64,000 nucleotides of DNA from Papio anubis. Its lineage: Eukaryota; Chordata; Mammalia; Primates; Cercopithecidae. The translations under genes were made by a program, and so were the position numbers. Below are positions 16,769 through 64,000 of this stretch, in pieces; position 1 is the stretch's first letter, and the number at the start of each line of letters is the position of its first letter. The notes under the pieces were generated by a model. It was not told the origin of the DNA, made no database searches, and saw only the letters and a list, made by a program, of their open reading frames with translations. The stretch lies in contig NC_044995.1 in NCBI RefSeq assembly GCF_008728515.1, forward strand, positions 38,031,542-38,095,541. The letters are read 5' to 3'.

Positions 16769-17245
16769 TTGGGCGCAGTGGCTCATGCCTGTAATCCCAG
16801 CACTTTGGGAGGCCGAGGCAGGTGGATTACTTGAGGTCAGGAGTTCGAGACCTGCCCAGCCAACATGGTGAAACCCTGTCTCCACTAAAAACACAAAAAT
16901 TAGCCGGGTGTGGTGGCAGGTTCCTGTAGTCCCAGCTACTCGGGAGGCTGAGGCAGGAGAATTGCTTGAACCCGTGGGGGCAGAGGTTGCAGTGAGCCGA
17001 GATCGCACCACTGTACTCCAGCCTGGATGACAGTGATACTCCGTCTCAAAAAAAAAAAAAGCAAATGAGCCCTGTGCCTGGCATCCTGAGTGGGGATGGA
17101 GGCTGACATATGTATCTGGGGGTCAGAAAGACCTGCGTTCAATCCCCCCATCACCAGTTGCTCAAGGCTTTCAGCAGCCTACCCCTCAGCCTTGCTCAAC
17201 TGTAAAATGGACATGATGGTGCCTCCCTCACACGGCTGCCAGGAG
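16769..17245 (+). mobile_element. Alu (16769-17062) and MIR fragment (17130-17245)
   Basis: Full Alu with A tail. Then MIR text CTCAACTGTAAAATGGACAT. Confidence 0.85.
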
Positions 17246-17737
17246 GAGGTGACCTCAGTGGAGGGCTCTGGGGGCTCCTGGTCAACCAACAACAGTCGTT
17301 GTTTTTTACCTCCTCCTTCCTTTGAGGGTCACCCTGCGGCTGGAGGGCCACCTGGGAACATGGTGGCACACAGGTGCTGAGTGTTAGTGCAGAAGAGGCT
17401 CTGGTCCAGTTGCCAGCCAGGATGCAGTACTGCCCGGTGTGACAGCCAGCTGCAGGCAGGGCTCTCAGACCCAAATGCCTTCCGGGGCCAGGCAGGAGCC
17501 ACAAAAGCATGGAGGTGGAGCCTTTCCTCTTAACCACTCATGCCTCTGTCCCATTGTCTCTCAAATGCTTCGGACCTGGGGATAGGGCTCATAAGTACAA
17601 GGGTCCCCAAACCATCTGCCGATCCCCTGCTGCAGCAGGGCTGAGACGAGGGAGGCCATGCCCAGCCCAGCACCTAGGAGAGGGACACGCCCTTTAGCAG
17701 CCAGTCCCGCCCTGTTCTTTCCTTTTGTTTTGTTTTG

Positions 17738-18194
17738 CTCTGAGACAGGGTGTTGCTGTGTCACTGAGGCTGGAGTGCAGTGGAGCAATCTCACAATCTC
17801 AGCTCACTGCAACTTCCACGTCCCAGGTTCATGCGATTCTCCCACCTCAGCCTCCTGAGTAGCTGGGATTACAGGCGCGCACCACTACTCCCGTTTAATT
17901 TTTTTTTTTTTGAGACAGAGTGTCACTCTGTTGCCCAGGCTGGAGTGCAGTGACAAGATCTCGGCTCATTGCAACTTCCGCCTCCCAGTTTCAAGCGATT
18001 CTCCTGCCTCAGCCTCCTAAGTAGCTGGGATTACAGGCACGTGCCACCATGCCCAGCTGATTTTTGTATTTTTAGTAGAGACGGGGTTTCACCATGTTGA
18101 CCAGGCTGGTCTTGAACGCCTGACTTCAGGTGATACAGCCGCCCCGGCCTCCCAAAGTGTTGGGATTACAGACGTGAGCCACTGAGCTCGGCCA
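17738..18194 (-). mobile_element. Antisense Alu left arm plus full Alu
   Basis: The first copy stops at its central linker (17897). A complete copy starts there. Confidence 0.9.
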
Positions 18195-18539
18195 AGGCCG
18201 GCCCTGTTCTGAGGTCAGCCACAGCTGCCAGGTTCTCAGTGCAGCCTGGGCCTGCTCCCAGCTCCGTGGCCCCTGGCCACAGAAGGGTACTGTCCCACTG
18301 ATGAGCTTACATCTGGTGTCAAGACCCATAACTGCCCCCGGGCAGAGGGCCCAAAAAGCCCCTGTGGCCTCATGCAGCTCACAGGAGCTTTTTGGACTCA
18401 AAACACCTTCCCACTGGGAATGCTGATCAGAATCCCAAGTCCAGATGGCAGGCACGCAGGGAACTGGCACGGGTCCCCGGGAGACAGCTTTCCCCATGAC
18501 TCTGCTTCCCGGCAATAAACTGATGAGTCAGGAGTGCCG

Positions 18540-18805
18540 AACACCAGAGTTCAAATGCAGCCCTGCCACTTCCCCGCTGTGTGGCCTGGGGCAAGCACCT
18601 TAACCTCTCTGAGCCTCAGCTCCCTATCTAGCAGACAGAACCCAAACCCAGACATGGTTGTTGGAAAGTTTAAAATGAAATAGGCCGGGCGTGGTGGCTC
18701 ACACCTAGAATCCCAGCACTTTTTGGGAGGCTAAGGCGGGAGAATCGCTTGAGCCCAGGAGTTCAAGACCAACCTGGGCATGATAATGAAACTCCCGTCC
18801 CTGAA
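18540..18805 (+). mobile_element. MIR (18540-18680) and Alu left arm (18683-18805)
   Basis: MIR core GTGTGGCCTGGGGCAAGCAC. Then an Alu that ends after the left arm, where a microsatellite begins. Confidence 0.8.
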
Positions 18806-19838
<1,033 letters not shown>

Positions 19839-20377
19839 TAATGTATATTTTTAAAAGGTGAACTAACATAGGGAAAGTGCCCAGCCCCATGCCTGGCCTG
19901 CAGGAGCCCTCAGGAAGTGCCCACTTGGGGTCCTCAGCTAAGGAGATGGAGGCAAGGCAGGGGGCAGCCCCTGGCATTTGAGACTGAACCAGTGAGAACT
20001 GTACCATTTTTCTCTGGGTGAGGGCACAGAGCAACCACACGGGCCCAAGTTTCCCCGCAGTGGGGGGAAATGCGATCCTACATGGATGTGGGGGTCTCTG
20101 GGTACCAGGGACTGGGAAGGCAGGAGTCCTGGCTTGGGGTGAGTCGGGGGTGCGGAGTGGGGCTCCAGCCCTGGTCTACAGCCGGTCCCCCTGCAGTGAC
20201 AGGTTGGATATTTCTGGCCACCAGCCTGGGGATTTAATTAAGTTAGTGATGAACCCAAGCATATCTCCAGGGAGCCCAGAGCTGTCCCTGCTTTCTCTGC
20301 CTGTGGATTAATTCCTGTTTTTCCTTCTTTTGTTTTGTTTTGTTTTTCTCTCCCCCCGCCCCGTCTTTCTTCCCAAG
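19839..20377 (+). other. RFX1: RFX1 intron 1 end, unique
   Basis: Repeat-free approach to exon 2, ending in a TTTTG-rich then C/T-rich polypyrimidine tract before the acceptor. Confidence 0.6.
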
Positions 20378-20432
20378 GAATAAAAAAAAAAAAAAAAAAG
20401 CCTTATTTATTATCATTTTCCCCACCGTTGGC

Positions 20433-52181
<31,749 letters not shown>

Positions 52182-52713
52182 GCCCTTGGCCTCCCCGCCC
52201 CACCCGCCCCCGCCACCCCTTCACGCCAGGGTCCCTCACAGCTTCTGTGGCTTGGTGGTCACCGCTCCAGCCTCAGCCAGGGCAGGGAGGGGGCCTCCGA
52301 GACAGGGAAGGCCGGGGCCCTCCTACCCTATGGGGCCGGCACAATCAGTGGGCTGGGCGGAGCCGCAGCTGCAAACTCTGACACAAAAGACGTGCCTTAA
52401 GGAACCCGCCGCGTGCCCAGGTGCCCCGTGGGGCATCCAGCTCGGCCCCTTGGCCGCCCCCCTCCCAGGCCGCAGCATCTTCACCCCAGCCCCGTCCTCC
52501 CACCACCCCAGGGGGCAGGCAGGCAGGCCCCCTCCCGTGCGGAACTGTTAACTTATTCAGCTCGCTGGCTTTGCACAGCCTGTCCTGGGCCCAGCCCTGA
52601 GCCCTGGGCCGGCGCAGGTGGGCGTCACCTGGGGACTCCCCACTGTCAGCAGCAGCCCCGGGACCCCCTACCCCCAGCAACCCCACTGCTTCCCCTTCTT
52701 GGTATTAAGTGCA

Positions 52714-52719
52714 ATTAAA
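52714..52719 (+). promoter_or_regulatory. RFX1: Proximal poly(A) signal of RFX1 (ATTAAA)
   Basis: ATTAAA is the second most common polyadenylation hexamer. It is followed by a GTGGGTGT element. Use of this site is inferred. Confidence 0.5.
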
Positions 52720-53313
52720 GCCGTGGGTGTCGCATCTTCTCCGCTGGGCCCTCCCTTGCCCCCAAGCCCAAGAAGGGGGCACTGCCCGGCCCGGCTGTGG
52801 GGAGGGCGGCAGGGGGCACGGCCTCCAGCTTCCAAAGAGCAGCGGGCCGCGGGGCCGGGGAGTGCCCACAGACCCCAGCCCCCGCGCCCCCCCTCCGCCG
52901 CTGGTTTGTAATGGAACCTTTTCTGTGCCCCTATCTTCCCGGAGACTGTGCTTCTCCTCCGTGCCGTATGACCCCCACCCCATGACTATTGTGCGATTCG
53001 TGAGCGCCGCCCGAGCGGAGTTGGTAACTTGTTGGGTTTTTTTCCAACCATCATGGCCTTATCTGTTCCAGTTTTCTCAGTGTTTTCAGCCTGTGAGATA
53101 GATGTTTATGGCAAGAAAAAGAAAAAAAAAATGGAAATCTGACCTATTGTATAAAAATCACTATTTTGTGTGCTCCGCGTGCTACAGCTTTTGGGGCGGC
53201 CTGCCCAGTCCCCGTGCCCACGGGGCTCCCTCTCCCGGCGGTGAAAGTGTCCACACGTGTGGTAGTCTAGTGTGCCGAGCTGTTTTCTACCTTTTTGTAG
53301 TCTTTCTTAAAAC

Positions 53314-53319
53314 AATAAA
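53314..53319 (+). promoter_or_regulatory. RFX1: Distal poly(A) signal of RFX1 (AATAAA)
   Basis: Canonical AATAAA followed by a T/G-rich stretch. Its position matches the expected tail-to-tail end with DCAF15. Confidence 0.85.
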
Positions 53320-53424
53320 TTCCGCTGTGATATTTGCCTACTGCTGACTCGCCGGGCCTTGGTGGGGGCCTTGGGGCCGGGGCTCCAGCTGGGCCCCGAG
53401 CTGCAGTAACGGGACCTCAATGAG

Positions 53425-53878
53425 GTTCAGAAATTAAAACATTTATTACATGAAGAAGAACGGAGTGGGGATGGCCAGGAGGTTGCCAGCCTGGGTGGGG
53501 AGGCTGGGGGCGGGCAGGGCAGGGGGAACAGGGTCCATTCGACCTCCCCGAGGGCAACGTCCACAGCTGTAGCCGAAGAAAGGGGCAAATGCACAAGGGA
53601 CCAGGCCCATGCCCAGCTCGGAGTGAAGGCAGGGCGCTCAGGCTGGTGGGGCAGGGGGCGCCCTGTCTCTGCCCCTTCCCAACTTAAATAGGCATAAATA
53701 AAAAGCGTCCAGACCCTCGGGCCACCAGGGGCTGCCCTGCCCAGCCCGGTTCCGCAGCCTAACACTAGTGCCGGTCATCAGTCGGTGGGCCAGCCGGCCA
53801 GGAAGAGGCCACCCCGGGGAGGCGGCCGGTCCCAGGCCGCGGAGGTAGTTGGAGTCAGTGTCCGGGGCGGCCCGGCCC
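53425..53878 (-). other. DCAF15: DCAF15 3' UTR
   Basis: About 450 bases from the TGA to just beyond a minus-strand AATAAA (plus-strand TTTATT at 53442-53447). The cleavage position is inferred. Confidence 0.8.
53442..53447 (-). promoter_or_regulatory. DCAF15: Poly(A) signal of DCAF15 (AATAAA on minus strand)
   Basis: Plus strand reads TTTATT. It lies about 125 bases from the RFX1 distal signal, facing it. Confidence 0.85.
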
Positions 53879-62436
<8,558 letters not shown>

Positions 62437-62452
62437 TTTCACCCCCTCCCTC

Positions 62453-62640
62453 CACTTCCGGAGCAACCGGCCCCTTCGCCCCACCCCTGCCGCCTCCTCA
62501 TTGGTCCTTTATCGGGACAGCTGCCCGCCGGTTGGGTGAAAGCCCGCACTCGCGCTATGCCTGTCTATCAAAGCCGCCTCGACTCTTGATTGGTAGCGAC
62601 AGTAACAGCCCCCGCGGCCAGTTGCTGTATTCCCGCCCTG
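62453..62640 (-). promoter_or_regulatory. DCAF15: DCAF15 promoter
   Basis: On the minus strand a perfect ETS site (CCGGAAGTG, 62461-62453) lies 17 bases before the ATG. CCAAT boxes are at 62504-62500 and 62593-62589. The CpG-rich segment spans about 62000-62550. There is no TATA box. The start site is not fixed by sequence, and the 5' UTR is probably short. Confidence 0.7.
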
Positions 62641-63177
62641 CCTTAAGGACGTACCACTCGGAGGTCCCGTTTGTTCGCCTAGCCCAGATAACTTTGATCT
62701 GATAGGTGGATATCTGTGTCTGTCTCAATGGCGTCACGCCCCCTGTGGCTAGCGGGTTTCCATGGAGACCACAGGCGGTCCAGGCCCTTGGGCGGGGCGA
62801 CGGGAGCCTGTGGTCCACCAAGACTCGAGAATCCTCAGCCCCGGGCTGCCTGCGCCCGGTCTGGGTGGGCAGAGGCCTGACGAGCATACTTGGGCGACAA
62901 AACCAGGCCGAGAAAAGAGATTTACAAAAAAAGGAAAAAACGATGGGATTCGATGAAAGCTTGTTTCCGATGGGCGGATTGGTGGGATGACGGTGTTGAT
63001 AATGATAGCATCAATCAGGTATCGCTCCACATATGACAGACAAGGTTCTGAGCTTAAACAGTTCGATGTGGCAGGGCCCTGTTGTGCCCATTATGCAGAT
63101 GATGACAATACAAATAATTGTGGAAGGGCCGCTCCGTGCATCATATTCGTATGCATTACCTCGTTGGTTTTATTGTT
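62640..63177. other. Upstream of DCAF15, no gene seen
   Basis: Unique sequence with an X-box-like palindrome at 62756-62769. No coding exon recognised. Confidence 0.5.
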
Positions 63178-64000
63178 TTTAGACAGAGTCTCACTTTGTC
63201 ACCCAGGCTGGAGTGCAGTGACCTGATCATGGCTCACTGCAGCCTCGACCCCGGGCTCAGATGATCCTCTCAACTTAGCCTCTCATGTAGCTGGTACTAC
63301 AGACGTGCGCCACCATGCCCGGCTAATTTTTTGTATTTTTAGTAGAGACGAGGTTTCACTATGTTGGCCAGGCTGGTTGCGAACTCCTGACCTCAGGTGT
63401 TCCGCCCACCTAGGCCTCCCAAAGTGCTGGAATTACAGGCATAAGCCACCGTGCCCGGCCTAATTTTTTGTATTTTTTGTAGGGATGGAGTTTCACCAAG
63501 TTGTCCAGGCTGGTCTCCAACTCCTGGGCTCAAGTGATCCTCCCATCTCTGCTTCCCAAAGTGTTGGAATGACAGGCCAGCCCATTTAATCCTCTGAACA
63601 ATCTGGGGATGAGTTTTTACATTATCTTCATTAAAAAGTTTTTGTAGAGACAGATTACTACTATGTTGCCAGGCTGTCTCTGACCTCATTCGATCATCAT
63701 CTGGCACTCCCAAAGTGCTGGGATTACAGGCATAAACCACTGTGCCCAGCTGATTTCAAGGGTTTTAGGAGTTACGTGCCAGAAAACCTGAGTAAGACCA
63801 AAATATGGGTTTTTATTACAACACAGTAACACAACTGTTTTTGACACAGTCTGGCTCTGTCTCCTAGGTTTAGTACATTGGCGGATCTCAGCTGCTCACT
63901 GCAAGCTCGCCTCGGGTTCATCACCATTCTCCTGCCTCAGCCTCCCGAGTAGCTGGGACTACAGGCGCCCGCCACCTTGCCCAGCTAGTTTTTATATTTT
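63178..64000 (-). mobile_element. Antisense Alu cluster to the window end
   Basis: Full copy 63178-63460, right-arm pieces 63461-63585 and 63630-63752, and a young but indel-rich copy from 63838 cut by the window end. Confidence 0.88.

Larger units (their letters stand above)
52182..53340 (+). other. RFX1: RFX1 3' UTR
   Basis: GC-rich 3' UTR of about 1.16 kb with no repeats. It ends roughly 20 bases after an AATAAA at 53314-53319. An ATTAAA at 52714-52719 offers a shorter form of about 550 bases. The ends are inferred from the signals. Confidence 0.8.

Overview
This is vertebrate nuclear DNA, almost certainly from an Old World monkey. It is Alu-dense and carries two intron-rich genes that I recognise from their reconstructed proteins: RFX1 (+ strand) and DCAF15 (- strand). 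They lie tail to tail, as on human chromosome 19p13 but shown in the opposite orientation. The monkey assignment rests on several young Alu copies (about 19541-19838, 43486-43781 and 45923-46229) with the diagnostic bases I associate with the cercopithecid AluYR lineage.

Layout. Bases 1-6600 are upstream DNA packed with Alu copies, an antisense L1 3' fragment and a possible LTR fragment. Bases 6700-8350 are a CpG island with the RFX1 promoter and non-coding exon 1, ending in a splice donor at 7906/7907. RFX1 introns and 20 coding exons run from the ATG at 20433 to the stop at 52179-52181, with the 3' UTR ending near 53340. Joining the 20 exons at canonical AG/GT sites gives exactly 979 codons plus stop, the length known for human RFX1. 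DCAF15 occupies about 53425 to 62480 on the minus strand. Its 13 exons join to exactly 600 codons plus stop. Its promoter lies at about 62450-62800, and the window ends in further Alu copies.

Biology. RFX1 is a winged-helix X-box-binding transcription factor with an N-terminal P/Q-rich activation region, a Gly-rich linker, the RFX DNA-binding domain, a long C-terminal dimerisation region and an acidic tail. DCAF15 is a substrate receptor of the CUL4-DDB1 ubiquitin ligase. Its Zn-binding residues and aryl-sulfonamide-contact residues are intact. The two genes are not known to share a pathway. What they share is a convergent 3' end with under 100 bases between poly(A) sites.

The most interesting signal is an apparent extra RFX1 exon at 34922-35251, between exons 7 and 8. 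It has a strong acceptor and donor, is 330 nt (110 codons), fully open, and in phase 0 on both sides. It is absent from the 979-aa protein I know. Other signals are an in-frame open 5' leader, a CRE/ZNF143/NRF1 cluster upstream of exon 1, RFX half-sites in RFX1's own first exon, two intronic minisatellites, and patches of indel-rich young Alus that look like assembly error. I found no CRISPR array, operon or other prokaryotic feature, and no recognisable tRNA or rRNA gene.
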